From assembly GCA_937884975.1 (NCBI GenBank), contig CAKZZS010000073.1:62001-126000 (forward strand): a DNA stretch of 64,000 bases, in the 5' to 3' direction. The stretch's first letter is position 1, and each line of letters opens with the position of its first letter. Positions 17,810-26,613 of this stretch are shown piece after piece. The position numbers and the translations under genes are program-made. This DNA is from an uncultured Clostridia bacterium (lineage in GTDB: Bacteria; Bacillota; Clostridia; Oscillospirales; Acutalibacteraceae). Under the pieces are notes generated by a model, which was given only the letters and a program-made list of their open reading frames with translations, was not told where the DNA came from and did no database searches.

Positions 17810-18674
17810 TATCCGTCACCTCCGCTGTATTACTTATAACAGCCGTCTTTTTACGCAGAGAATCCTTAAAGAAGGCGTCCGCCGTAGAAGAATAAAGGCT
17901 GAAATCCTTTGCAGAAATATTAGTATTCACCTTATTTATAAGGCGGTCAAAGGTTTCCTGTGAGGCGGTGAGCTTTGAAGTGTTGATATAATAATCAAGC
18001 ACATCCGCAAAAAGACGGCTTCTTCCGTCTGCGTCAAGGTATTTAAAATAGCTTAATACCGTGTCGCCCGTAGCGGACTGCACACCCTCGTCAAGAATAA
18101 GAATATAATCGTTACCTTTATAATTGATTTTTTCATCCGATTCAATTTCGACATCGCCGAGATAAGAAACTATACTTTTAAAATTAGTCTCCGTGACATC
18201 CAAAAACCTGTCAAGCTTTACTCCGTAGCATTTTTCAACCGCCTGCACAAGTCCCTCTGCGCCGGAGGAGGAATAAACCTTTTCAAAATCCGTCTCAATT
18301 CCGTCAAGGGTAATTACCGTATCCGTTTCAAAGGACTGAACCGAAAGAAGCTTTGCGTTCATATCCATATACAGCACGCCGAAGAACTTAAGCTCACGGT
18401 TACTGTTCGAACAAATCGTAAGCACGTTTGCGCTGCCCGAATAAGAGACAGGCGCGGTATCGCTTTCGGTTTGAGTCTCCTCGGTTACGGCAGTAGTCTT
18501 TCTGTCAACAAGATTACTCAGTTTAAAATTAACGCTTTTGAGCAAAATCAGAAAAGAAACTGCCGCAAGCAAAATTGAAAAGCTTAAAAATGCGATTATA
18601 AAGGTTGCGTAGGTTTTTTTACGTTTTCTTTTCTCCTTGTCAAACTGCAAGGAGGTCATATTGTTCTTTTTCAA
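17802..18674 (-). CDS. Divergent LytR-CpsA-Psr (LCP) domain membrane protein
   Basis: Single-pass membrane protein: a basic N-terminus (KEKRKRKKTY), one transmembrane helix near residues 27-48, a Thr/Ser-rich linker, then an extracellular domain that follows the LCP pattern (AEGLVQAVEKCYGVKLDRFLDVTETNFKSIVSYLGDVEIES; LDEGVQSATGDTVLSYFKY). Normal LCP enzymes attach polymers to peptidoglycan and need several arginines. Here the SIPRDT-type segment reads SFETDT and the RYR segment reads FKY, so catalysis is doubtful. I prefer TTG 18674, which has GGGGTG upstream; GTG 18683 is possible but lies about 6 bases from the predicted transcript start. It heads the folate operon. Confidence 0.65.
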   Translation of the reverse strand: MKKNNMTSLQFDKEKRKRKKTYATFIIAFLSFSILLAAVSFLILLKSVNFKLSNLVDRKTTAVTEETQTESDTAPVSYSGSANVLTICSNSNRELKFFGVLYMDMNAKLLSVQSFETDTVITLDGIETDFEKVYSSSGAEGLVQAVEKCYGVKLDRFLDVTETNFKSIVSYLGDVEIESDEKINYKGNDYILILDEGVQSATGDTVLSYFKYLDADGRSRLFADVLDYYINTSKLTASQETFDRLINKVNTNISAKDFSLYSSTADAFFKDSLRKKTAVISNTAEVTDNG

Positions 18675-18695
18675 AGCCTGCACCCCATTTGGTTT

Positions 18696-18724
18696 ATTAT
18701 ATCATAAAGAAAAATAAAACTCAA
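18696..18724 (-). promoter_or_regulatory. Sigma-A promoter of the LCP-folate operon
   Basis: On the minus strand TTGAGT (18719-18724) and TATAAT (18696-18701) have a 17-base spacer. The -35 box lies inside one arm of the clpX terminator hairpin, so the two elements overlap. Confidence 0.75.
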
Positions 18725-18755
18725 TGCAATTATTATGCACTGAGTTTTATTATTT
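18712..18755 (-). terminator. clpX terminator
   Basis: Imperfect stem AATAAAACTCA(A)TGCA with TGCA(C)TGAGTTTTATT around a short AT loop, followed on the minus strand by a T-rich run. It begins about 25 bases after the clpX stop codon. Confidence 0.7.
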
Positions 18756-18777
18756 GAAATTATCTTGTTTTTATAAA

Positions 18778-20040
18778 TCAGCCTGCGTTTGTTTTCTGAT
18801 TTCTGATAATCTGCGGTTCAGCCTTACCCATTACGCAGTCTGCGGTTATAATCACCTTTGAAATGGATTTGTCCGACGGGGAAGTATACATCGTGGGCAT
18901 AAGCACGGACTCCATAATTGAGCGAAGTCCCCTGGCTCCCGTATTCTTCTCAAGCGTCAAATCGGCAACCGCGTCAAGAGCGTCATCGGTAAATTCAAGT
19001 TCAACGCCGTCCATATCAAGAAGCGCCTTGAATTGCTTTACAATAGCGTTTTTCGGCTCTTTAAGGATTTTTACGAGCGCAGCCCTGTCAAGCGGAGAAA
19101 GCGCCGTAATAACGGGAATTCTGCCCACAAGCTCCGGAATAAGACCGAATTTGACCAAATCCTGGGGAATGACCTGAGAGAGCAGTTCTTCGGTGTCCTG
19201 CGCCTTTGCGGTGTCGACATCGCGGTTGAAACCGAGCGAGGAATTATGAACCCGTTTTTCAACTATCTTTTCTATCCCGTCAAAAGCGCCGGCGCAGATA
19301 AAGAGAATATTGGACGTGTCAACCTGGATGAAATCCTGCTGGGGATGCTTTCTGCCTCCCTGCGGAGGAACGTTTGAAACGGTACCCTCAAGGATTTTCA
19401 GAAGAGCCTGCTGAACGCCCTCGCCGCTGACATCACGGGTGATAGAGGTGTTCTCGCTCTTTCTTCCGATTTTGTCAATTTCGTCAACATAGATTATTCC
19501 GCGTTCCGCCTTTTCAATATCATAGTCAGCCGCCTGGATAAGACGAAGAAGAATGTTTTCAACATCCTCGCCGACATATCCTGCCTCGGTAAGAGTGGTG
19601 GCGTCCGCAATAGCGAACGGAACGTCAAGGATTTTTGCAAGCGTCTGGGCAAGCATTGTTTTACCAACGCCCGTAGGACCCAAAAGAAGAATATTACTCT
19701 TCTGCAAATCAACCTTGGTCTGATAACCCTTGTATATTCTCTTGTAATGGTTATAAACCGCAACGGAAAGCGCTATTTTTGCATTATCCTGTCCAATGAC
19801 ATATTCGTCAAGCTGTTTCTTAAGCTCAACGGGAGTCGGCAAACGGGAAAAGTCAAATTTATTTTTCGGAGTTTTCTGTTTAGTAACATTCTCCTCCTCA
19901 ATAATTGACATGCAAACACCGATACATTCGTCGCAAATGCAAACCTTCGGTCCTGCTATAAGCTTTGAAACCTGATTCTGCGTTTTGCCGCAAAATGAAC
20001 AGTGAAGCACCTTTTCCTTTGTGTCATTATCTCTTGCCAT
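18778..20040 (-). CDS. clpX: ATP-dependent Clp protease ATP-binding subunit ClpX
   Basis: AAA+ unfoldase that feeds substrates to ClpP. 420 residues from the chosen start. The N-terminal zinc-binding domain has four cysteines (CSFCGK...CICDECI); the AAA+ core has Walker A GPTGVGKT, Walker B YVDEIDKIG, the pore-loop GYVGED region and a sensor-2 GARGLRSI segment. The open frame extends 19 codons upstream, but ATG 20040 (MARDNDTKEK) has AGGAGA 7 bases ahead. It is third in the tig-clpP-clpX cluster and ends at its own terminator. Confidence 0.97.
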   Translation of the reverse strand: MARDNDTKEKVLHCSFCGKTQNQVSKLIAGPKVCICDECIGVCMSIIEEENVTKQKTPKNKFDFSRLPTPVELKKQLDEYVIGQDNAKIALSVAVYNHYKRIYKGYQTKVDLQKSNILLLGPTGVGKTMLAQTLAKILDVPFAIADATTLTEAGYVGEDVENILLRLIQAADYDIEKAERGIIYVDEIDKIGRKSENTSITRDVSGEGVQQALLKILEGTVSNVPPQGGRKHPQQDFIQVDTSNILFICAGAFDGIEKIVEKRVHNSSLGFNRDVDTAKAQDTEELLSQVIPQDLVKFGLIPELVGRIPVITALSPLDRAALVKILKEPKNAIVKQFKALLDMDGVELEFTDDALDAVADLTLEKNTGARGLRSIMESVLMPTMYTSPSDKSISKVIITADCVMGKAEPQIIRNQKTNAG

Positions 20041-20068
20041 CTTATTTTCTCCTGAAAGAAAACTTAAT

Positions 20069-20650
20069 TTATCTCTTATCGATAACCTTATCGACAATGC
20101 CGTATTCCATTGCTTCCGCGGCAGTCATAAAGTTATCTCTCTCCGTATCGGCAGCAATTACCTCAAGCGGTTTACCCGTATTCTCGGCAAGAATTCTGTT
20201 AAGATTTGCCTTAATACGCAGAATGTGGTTTGCGGTAATTTCAATATCCGTTGCCTGTCCCTGCGCGCCGCCGGAGGGCTGGTGAATCATAATTTCACTG
20301 TTGGGAAGCGCAAATCTCTTGCCCTTTGCGCCGCTTGAAAGCAGGAAAGCTCCCATACTTGCGGCAAGACCTATGCAGATAGTTGAAACATCACACTTGA
20401 TGTACTGCATTGTATCGTAAATCGCCATACCGGCAGTTACGGAGCCGCCGGGAGAATTGATATAAAGGCTGATATCCTTTTCGCTGTCCTGACCCTCAAG
20501 GTAAAGAAGCTGCGCAACAACAAGCGAAGCGGTTGCATCGTTTACCTCATCGGAAAGGACGATAATTCTGTCGTTGAGGAGTCGGGAAAAAATGTCGTAG
20601 CTTCTCTCTCCCCTGTTAGTCTGTTCAACAACATAAGGAACTAATGCCAT
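20069..20650 (-). CDS. clpP: ATP-dependent Clp protease proteolytic subunit
   Basis: Serine peptidase that forms the tetradecameric chamber served by ClpX. 193 residues from ATG 20650, which follows AAGGAGTG; the GTG three codons earlier lies inside that ribosome binding site. The catalytic triad is in the canonical positions: Ser98 in GLAASMGAF, His123 in MIHQP, and the aspartate in the ADTERDNFM segment near 172. Between tig and clpX. Confidence 0.97.
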   Translation of the reverse strand: MALVPYVVEQTNRGERSYDIFSRLLNDRIIVLSDEVNDATASLVVAQLLYLEGQDSEKDISLYINSPGGSVTAGMAIYDTMQYIKCDVSTICIGLAASMGAFLLSSGAKGKRFALPNSEIMIHQPSGGAQGQATDIEITANHILRIKANLNRILAENTGKPLEVIAADTERDNFMTAAEAMEYGIVDKVIDKR

Positions 20651-20713
20651 AGCTATCACTCCTTAAAAAATGGTATAAGTTAATTATTGGTTAAAAGCGA
20701 GGAAACTAAACTG

Positions 20714-22228
20714 TTATTTATCCTCTGTCTTTTTTGCGGCTGTTTTCTTTGCCGCGGGCTTCTTTTCTTCGGAAGCGGTTTTCTTTGCCGCAGGCTTTTT
20801 AGCAGCCGTCTTTTTCTCGGCGGGCTTCTTTTCTTCAGCAGCAGTTTTCTTCGCAGCAGGCTTCTTTGCAGCCGTCTTCTTTGCGGCAGGTTTTTCTTCC
20901 TTACCGTCATCTGCCTTCTTTGCTGCAGGCTTCTTTGCAGCAGCCTTTTCACCTGCAACAGCATTTGACTTGATTACGTCAATAGCGGTAGCTCTGACAA
21001 TGTCGCCCGTGATATTTTCTGCAGGAAGAGCCTTTTTAATCTGCTCAACGTCCATATTATACATTTCTGCAAGCTTTGTATATTCAGCCTCAATAGCTTC
21101 GTCGGTAGCCTCAATTTTTTCCTTCTTGACGATTTCATCAAGAGCGAGATTGAGCTTAACCTCTTTAAGAGCCTTTTCCTTAAAGCTGTCGCGAAGAGCG
21201 TTGTTATCCATTCCCGTGTACTTAAGGTACATATCCATACTGAGTCCCTGCATCTGGAGACGGTAGCCGAAATCGTCAACATCGGAGTCTATCTGTCTGT
21301 CAACCATCTGGTCGGGAATTTCGGCAGTGATGCCATCTGCAACCTTGTCAAGAAGCTCGTTTGTAAAATCAATATCGGCTGTTTCTTCACGGCGCTTTTT
21401 GATTTCTTCCTTGATGTTCTTCTTAAGCTCGTCAAGAGTATCAAACTCACTGACATCCATTGCGAAATCGTCGTCAAGAGCAGGAAGCTCCTTCTTCTTG
21501 ATTTCGTGAAGCTTAATTCTGAACATAGCCTCTTTGCCTGCAAGCTCTTCCGAGCCGTAGTCACCGGGGAAGTTGACAATTATTTCAAATTCTTCGTCAG
21601 CCTTATGACCGATAATCTGGTCTTCGAAGCCGGGAATAAAGGAATTAGAGCCGATTTCAAGCTCATAATTTTCACCCTTGCCGCCTTCAAAAGCCTTACC
21701 GTCAGTGAAGCCCTCAAAGTCGATTACGGCGATATCGCCCTTCTTAACTGCGCGGTCTTCAACAGTAACTGTTCTTGAGTTCTGCTCACGAAGTCTTTCA
21801 AGCTCGCTCTTTACGTCCTCGGCTGTAACCTTAACTGCCTTCTTTTCAGCCTTAAGACCCTTGTACTTGCCGAGTTTAACCTCGGGCTTTACAACAACCT
21901 TGAGTGAAAACTCAACGCCTTCCTTGCCGATTTTTTCAATATTTACGTCATAGGGAGAAGCAACTATTTCAAGCTTTGCCTCGTCAATAGCCGCGGAGAC
22001 AACCTCCGGATAAAGCTCGTCAAAAGCGTCCTCATAGAAAACGCCCTGGCCGTAAACCTTTTCAATTAAGGCTCTGGGCGCTTTACCCTTTCTGAAGCCC
22101 TGAACGGTAATTCTTTTTCTCTGCTTACGGTATGCCTTTTCAACCGCAGCTTCAAACTGCTCGGCATCAACCGTGATTTCAAGCTCATAAACGTTTGTTT
22201 CAACGTTCTTTGATGATTTTAAGCTCAT
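20714..22228 (-). CDS. tig: Trigger factor with long Lys/Ala-rich tail
   Basis: Ribosome-associated chaperone and prolyl isomerase. The N-terminal ribosome-binding domain has VQGFRKGKAPR (signature GFRxGxxP), the central PPIase domain has AVKKGDIAVIDFEGF and SFIPGFEDQIIGHK, and the C-terminal chaperone arms run to about residue 430. Unusually, some 70 further residues are a low-complexity tail of AAKKPAAKK and EEKKPAAKK units resembling histone H1-like proteins. Typical trigger factor is about 430 residues; this one is 504. The tail is in frame, with no sign of a frameshift. The repeated DNA could vary in copy number. Confidence 0.95.
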   Translation of the reverse strand: MSLKSSKNVETNVYELEITVDAEQFEAAVEKAYRKQRKRITVQGFRKGKAPRALIEKVYGQGVFYEDAFDELYPEVVSAAIDEAKLEIVASPYDVNIEKIGKEGVEFSLKVVVKPEVKLGKYKGLKAEKKAVKVTAEDVKSELERLREQNSRTVTVEDRAVKKGDIAVIDFEGFTDGKAFEGGKGENYELEIGSNSFIPGFEDQIIGHKADEEFEIIVNFPGDYGSEELAGKEAMFRIKLHEIKKKELPALDDDFAMDVSEFDTLDELKKNIKEEIKKRREETADIDFTNELLDKVADGITAEIPDQMVDRQIDSDVDDFGYRLQMQGLSMDMYLKYTGMDNNALRDSFKEKALKEVKLNLALDEIVKKEKIEATDEAIEAEYTKLAEMYNMDVEQIKKALPAENITGDIVRATAIDVIKSNAVAGEKAAAKKPAAKKADDGKEEKPAAKKTAAKKPAAKKTAAEEKKPAEKKTAAKKPAAKKTASEEKKPAAKKTAAKKTEDK

Positions 22229-22304
22229 TTAATAATTCCTCCAAATAATATATATGCAAATAATTATTATAGCATAAGATTACAAATATTTCCACCTTTT
22301 TTTA

Positions 22305-23000
22305 TTATTTTATTTTTTCTATCAATTTGGGACAAAACTTAAGATAATCCCCGGAAATAAGCGAAAAAACGATACCGTCGCTTTCGCCCTGAAAAGCGTA
22401 CTTATGAGCCTCGCCGTGAAGGTGCGCATAGTAGCAGCGTTTAATTCCCCTTTTTACAAGCGTCTGATATATTTCCTCACATCTTGCGTTTCGGGAAATG
22501 GGCGGATAATGAAGAAAGACAATTGGTTCGCCGCCGAGCTTTTCGGCTTCGTCAATGGACTTATTTAGTCTTCCGACCTCCCTTAAAATCAGCTTTTCCT
22601 GTTCGGGAGATTCGTCGTCAAAAAACCATCCCCGTGTTCCGCAAACGGCAAAATCACCGATACGGAACGCGTTATTGAAAAGAATTTCAATTGTATCAAA
22701 AGAATTTTCCTCGAAAAACTTTTCCATTTTTGTTTTGGTTTCCCACCAGTAATCGTGATTACCCTTGAGAAAAATCTTTTTGCCGGGCAGTGAATTTAAA
22801 AACGCAAAATCCTCTTTTGTGTTTTCAAGGCTCATTTCCCACGAAATATCACCTGCGACGACAACAGTGTCTTCACCCTTTACGAGGGCGCGCCAATTAT
22901 TTTCCAGCCGCGAAACATAATTGTTCCAACCGCTGAAAATATCCATAGGCTTATTTGTTTTAAGCGACAGATGAGTGTCGCCCAATGCGAATAAAGACAT
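22305..23000 (-). CDS. Metallophosphoesterase
   Basis: Calcineurin-like phosphoesterase, 231 residues from ATG 23000. Metal-binding motifs are in order: FALGDTHLS (D-x-H), VVAGDISWEMS (GD), LKGNHDYWW (GNHD), VFLHYPP and YYAHLHGEAHKY (G/A-H-x-H). The upstream frame adds a hydrophobic 33-residue stretch, but GGAG sits 8 bases before the chosen ATG and the metal motif starts there, so the extension is probably untranslated. The substrate (phosphoester or nucleotide) is not predictable. Confidence 0.85.
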   Translation of the reverse strand: MSLFALGDTHLSLKTNKPMDIFSGWNNYVSRLENNWRALVKGEDTVVVAGDISWEMSLENTKEDFAFLNSLPGKKIFLKGNHDYWWETKTKMEKFFEENSFDTIEILFNNAFRIGDFAVCGTRGWFFDDESPEQEKLILREVGRLNKSIDEAEKLGGEPIVFLHYPPISRNARCEEIYQTLVKRGIKRCYYAHLHGEAHKYAFQGESDGIVFSLISGDYLKFCPKLIEKIK

Positions 23001-23045
23001 AAAAGCACTCCGAATAACAAATAATAAAAACGCGGAGGTGAAAAA

Positions 23046-23231
23046 ATGAACAAAGAAAAAAACTATATCAGCTGCGAAGCGGTAAACTGCCTTTACCACA
23101 AGGGCAAGGACACCTGCACAGCCGAAAAAATCAAGGTTGCAAATCAGGGAGCGTGCTGTTGCGACGACACAAAATGTTCAAGCTTCAAAATGACGGAAGC
23201 AACGACAAAGAACAACCCAATGCCAACCTGA
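23046..23231 (+). CDS. DUF1540 domain small cysteine-rich protein
   Basis: 61-residue protein with the DUF1540 pattern: ISCEAVNCLYHKGKDTC, TAEKIKV, then CCCDDTKCSSF. Its cysteines probably bind metal. Function of the family is unknown. The ATG has GGAGGTG upstream. It is divergent from the phosphoesterase gene with a 45-base gap. Confidence 0.85.
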   Translation: MNKEKNYISCEAVNCLYHKGKDTCTAEKIKVANQGACCCDDTKCSSFKMTEATTKNNPMPT

Positions 23232-23242
23232 TTATAAAATCC

Positions 23243-23272
23243 GAGGACGCAGAGCGTCCTCACTGTTTTTAT
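23243..23272. terminator. Bidirectional terminator, DUF1540 / thrC
   Basis: GAGGACGC-AGA-GCGTCCTC, an 8-bp perfect stem, followed by a T-rich run on the plus strand. It is placed between the converging DUF1540 and thrC genes. Confidence 0.7.
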
Positions 23273-24762
23273 ATACCGAGCATATCCATTACAACCTGCG
23301 GCATATCCTCTTTGGAAGTAACGTTATTGAATCTCGGCGTTTTGTTTTTAAGACTTACAAGCTGTTCGGGAACAGGAACGCGAGTGAACTCATTTAGCTC
23401 ATCAACCATTGAAAACTCATCGGTTGAAGTAATGCTGTCTTTAACGGCTGAAAGAACGCTCTTTGAGAATTTATACGGATTAGCCGTAGAAGCTATTACC
23501 ATAGGCGTTTTATCGCCCGTTTTTTCAATATAACTGTTTGCAACGTTGACTGCAACCGCAGTGTGAGTGTCGCAAAGATAATTATATTTTTCGTAAATTT
23601 CCTTAATGGTTTTCTTTGTTGCCTCATCGTCGCAGCAGCCTGCGGCAAAATCCTTTTGCAAATAAGAAAGCACGCTGTCGGAGACCTGATATTTTCCGTC
23701 GGTTGAAAGCTTATTCATCAAATCCCTGATTATTTCATCATCCATTCCCGAAAGCAGGAAAAGAAGCCTTTCAAGGTTTGAAGAAATGAGAATATCCATC
23801 GACGGAGAAGCGGTCATATAAAACTTTCTGTTTTTATCGTAAACGCCGGTATTGATAAAATCGGTCAGAACGTTATTTGCATTTGAAGCGCAAATAAGCT
23901 TATTTATCGGAACGCCCATTTCCTTTGCATAGTATGCGGCAAGGATATTTCCGAAATTACCCGTAGGTACGGTTACGTTCATCTTTTCGCCGAGTTTAAT
24001 ACTGCCTTGCTCAACAAGGTCGCAGTAAGCGGAAACATAATAAACTATCTGCGGAACAAGTCTTCCCCAGTTAATTGAATTTGCCGAAGAGAACGCAAGT
24101 GAATTCTCTTTGAATTTTTCCTCTATCTTTTTATTGGTAAAAATTGTCTTTACGCCGTTTTGCGCGTCGTCAAAATTACCTTTAATTGCGCAAACGGATA
24201 CATTTTCACCCTCTTGGGTTGTCATCTGCAGCTTCTGCATGGGACTTACGCCGTCGACGGGGTAAAATACAAGAATTTTTGTGTGGGGAACATCCTTAAA
24301 GCCTTCAAGAGCAGCTTTACCCGTATCGCCCGATGTGGCGACAAGAATAACAATTTCTTTGTCGGGACAGGATTTTTGAGCCGAAACGGTAAGAAGATAA
24401 GGAAGAAGCTGAAGCGCCATATCCTTAAATGCGCAGGTAGGTCCTCTCCACAATTCAAGAAGATTAACGTTGCCGTAAACATTTACCGTGGGAGCAATTT
24501 TTTCGGAGGAAAACTTTCCTTTCTTATACGCATTTTCAACGCAATAATTAAGCTGTTCTTCGGTAAAATCGGTAAGGTAAAGCTTTAATATTTCCTTTGC
24601 TCTTGAAATGTAATCGAGCGAAATAAGAGAGCTGATTTTTTCAAGCGAAAGCGTAGGGATAGTTTCGGGGACAAACAAGCCTCCCTCCGAAGAAATACCC
24701 TTCGCAATTGCCTGCGACGAGGTAAAGCCGATATTCTTATCTCTTGTGCTTATGTATTTCAT
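23269..24762 (-). CDS. thrC: Threonine synthase
   Basis: PLP enzyme converting O-phosphohomoserine to threonine, 497 residues, the size of the long (fungal/E. coli-like) class. MKYISTRDKNIGFTSSQAIAKGISSEGGLFVPE is the typical N-terminal region; the PLP lysine is in ELWRGPTCAFKDMALQLLP, VATSGDTGKAALEGF and TVPTGNFGNILAAYYAKEMG follow. ATG 24762 follows AAGGAGG. Last gene of the run lepB-lepB-rbgA-rnhB-yraN-thrC. Confidence 0.95.
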   Translation of the reverse strand: MKYISTRDKNIGFTSSQAIAKGISSEGGLFVPETIPTLSLEKISSLISLDYISRAKEILKLYLTDFTEEQLNYCVENAYKKGKFSSEKIAPTVNVYGNVNLLELWRGPTCAFKDMALQLLPYLLTVSAQKSCPDKEIVILVATSGDTGKAALEGFKDVPHTKILVFYPVDGVSPMQKLQMTTQEGENVSVCAIKGNFDDAQNGVKTIFTNKKIEEKFKENSLAFSSANSINWGRLVPQIVYYVSAYCDLVEQGSIKLGEKMNVTVPTGNFGNILAAYYAKEMGVPINKLICASNANNVLTDFINTGVYDKNRKFYMTASPSMDILISSNLERLLFLLSGMDDEIIRDLMNKLSTDGKYQVSDSVLSYLQKDFAAGCCDDEATKKTIKEIYEKYNYLCDTHTAVAVNVANSYIEKTGDKTPMVIASTANPYKFSKSVLSAVKDSITSTDEFSMVDELNEFTRVPVPEQLVSLKNKTPRFNNVTSKEDMPQVVMDMLGI

Positions 24763-24778
24763 AAGTCCTCCTTAAGTA

Positions 24779-25144
24779 CTAATATGCCGTAATATCAAAC
24801 GCGTTTTCTATAAGGTTAATGCTTTTAACCGTTTCGTCCTCAATAATTACCTCTGCTATATCGAAACGGGGCTGTAAAGCGGTTGGATTTTGAGAAAGAA
24901 AAACGTTTGATGTTGAAATAATCTTTTTTCTTTTTGAAACCGTAACCGAATCGGACGGATTAAACATCTGCCCGGGGGACCTTGTTTTAACCTCAACGAA
25001 AACAAGGTATTTCTTATTTTCGGCGATAATATCAATTTCCCCGAAACGGGAATGAAAGTTGGCGGCAACAATATTATAGCCTTTCTTTCTTAAATACCTT
25101 GCCGTTTCAAGCTCGCCTAATTTGCCCGTATCGCCTTTATTCAT
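24779..25144 (-). CDS. YraN family (UPF0102) endonuclease-like protein
   Basis: 121 residues with the UPF0102 layout: GKLGELETARYLRKKGYNIVAANFHSRFGEIDIIAE, then FVEVKTRS, the restriction-endonuclease-like D...ExK core. Its role is unknown. The ATG at 25144 overlaps the rnhB TGA stop; a GTG one codon earlier is an alternative start. The rnhB-yraN pairing is common in bacteria. Confidence 0.9.
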   Translation of the reverse strand: MNKGDTGKLGELETARYLRKKGYNIVAANFHSRFGEIDIIAENKKYLVFVEVKTRSPGQMFNPSDSVTVSKRKKIISTSNVFLSQNPTALQPRFDIAEVIIEDETVKSINLIENAFDITAY

Positions 25145-25746
25145 CACTTTTCACCCAATATCTTTTTAAGAAAGGTTTTTCTGTGGACGGGTGAAACACC
25201 GTATTTTTCAATACATTCATAATGGAGCTTTGTACCGTAGCCCTTATGACGCGCAAACTGATACTCGGGATACTTTTTATCAAGTTCGGTCATAAATCTG
25301 TCACGGCTGACCTTTGCAAGAATTGAAGCGGCGGCTATTGATGGCGACTTGGAGTCCCCCTTTACAATGCAAAGCTCCTTAAGTCCCGTATTCGGATACT
25401 GATTTCCGTCAATAAGCGCAAAATCAGCTTTTCCTTCAAGCTTCTCAACCGCTTTTCTCATTGCAAGAAAATCCGACTGAAGAATATTTATTTCATCAAT
25501 TGTCTTTTCGTCAACGCTTGCAATACCGTAAGCTACAGCCTTTTCTATAATTTCGTCAAAAAGCAAATCACGCTTTTTTTCGCTTAGCTTTTTTGAATCG
25601 TTAAGACCGTCAATTTCACAGTCAACGGGTAAAATAACAGCGGCGGCAAAGACGGGGCCTGCAAGCGGACCCCTGCCTGCCTCATCAATACCGCAAACAA
25701 CCTTTGCGCCGTTTTCAATTGCCTGTTTTTCAAAACTGTAGTCCAT
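25144..25746 (-). CDS. rnhB: Ribonuclease HII
   Basis: Removes ribonucleotides from RNA-DNA hybrids. 200 residues. The first acidic residues are in VVCGIDEAGRGPLAGPV (DEAG), with LNDSKKLSEKKR, ALIDGN, and the KGDSKSPSIAAASILAKVSRDRFM segment typical of RNase HII. It starts 3 bases after the rbgA stop. Confidence 0.96.
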   Translation of the reverse strand: MDYSFEKQAIENGAKVVCGIDEAGRGPLAGPVFAAAVILPVDCEIDGLNDSKKLSEKKRDLLFDEIIEKAVAYGIASVDEKTIDEINILQSDFLAMRKAVEKLEGKADFALIDGNQYPNTGLKELCIVKGDSKSPSIAAASILAKVSRDRFMTELDKKYPEYQFARHKGYGTKLHYECIEKYGVSPVHRKTFLKKILGEK

Positions 25747-25749
25747 CTT

Positions 25750-26613
25750 TTAAGGTCTTTCAAACGTAATTCTTCCGAGCTTTCCCCCACGGAATTCATC
25801 AAGAAGCATTACTGATACCCTTTCGTAATCTATTTCACCGCGGGAAATAAGCATTCCGCGCTTTTTCCCTATCATATCCATTATTTCAAAGACCTGACAG
25901 TCCTCAAAATCGGTTATCTTATATCTTTCGGACAGCCTTTCGGGATAATCGCGTCTTAAGACCCCAATAAGTCTTGCCGCAAGAGATTCAAGGTCAATTA
26001 CCGTGTCCTTAACAGAGCCGATAAACGCAAGCTTATCACCGACTGAAGGGTCGTCAAATTTCGGCCACAGCACGCCAGGAGTGTCAAGCAGTTCAAGTCC
26101 GTTTCCTATTGCAAACCACTGATTACTTCTTGTAACCCCTGCTTTGTCGGCAACCTTTGCCTTTTGAGCTCCTGCCATACGGTTGATAAACGAGGATTTA
26201 CCCGTGTTCGGAATCCCGACAACCATAATTCTTAAAGGCTTTCCGACCATTCCTTTAGCGGTATTCTTTTCAATAACGTCCTTTAATATTTCCTTTACCT
26301 TCGGGGAAAACCTGTTGAGTCCCTTACCGCTTCTGCAGTCAACGGGAAGCGCGGCTATACCCTGCTTTTCATAAAAGGAAATCCACTGACCAGTCGCCCT
26401 TTCGTCGGCAACGTCACATTTATTAAGCAAAATAATATGAGGCTTTGAGCCTATCATTTCCTTTATTTCCGGATTTCGGCTGCTCTCGGGAATTCTTGCG
26501 TCGACTATTTCCGTAACCAGATCGACCTGTGAAAGGCATTCCTTGATAAGCCGCCTGGTCTTTGCCATATGACCCGGAAACCACTGAACAGTCTGCTTCT
26601 GAAAATCACTCAT
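25750..26613 (-). CDS. rbgA: Ribosome biogenesis GTPase RbgA/YlqF
   Basis: Circularly permuted GTPase needed for late 50S subunit assembly. 287 residues. The GTPase motifs come in permuted order: NKCD (G4), then GIPNTGKSSFINRM (G1) and DTPGVLWPK (G3). VQWFPGHMAKTRR is the diagnostic N-terminus, and the C-terminal ANTAR-like helical RNA-binding region follows. It overlaps the upstream signal peptidase gene by 8 bases. Confidence 0.95.
   Translation of the reverse strand: MSDFQKQTVQWFPGHMAKTRRLIKECLSQVDLVTEIVDARIPESSRNPEIKEMIGSKPHIILLNKCDVADERATGQWISFYEKQGIAALPVDCRSGKGLNRFSPKVKEILKDVIEKNTAKGMVGKPLRIMVVGIPNTGKSSFINRMAGAQKAKVADKAGVTRSNQWFAIGNGLELLDTPGVLWPKFDDPSVGDKLAFIGSVKDTVIDLESLAARLIGVLRRDYPERLSERYKITDFEDCQVFEIMDMIGKKRGMLISRGEIDYERVSVMLLDEFRGGKLGRITFERP

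Noticed and set aside
20687..20968. Cys/Leu-rich plus-strand frame opposite tig
   Set aside because: It is the reverse of the Lys/Ala repeat tail and has no independent signals.
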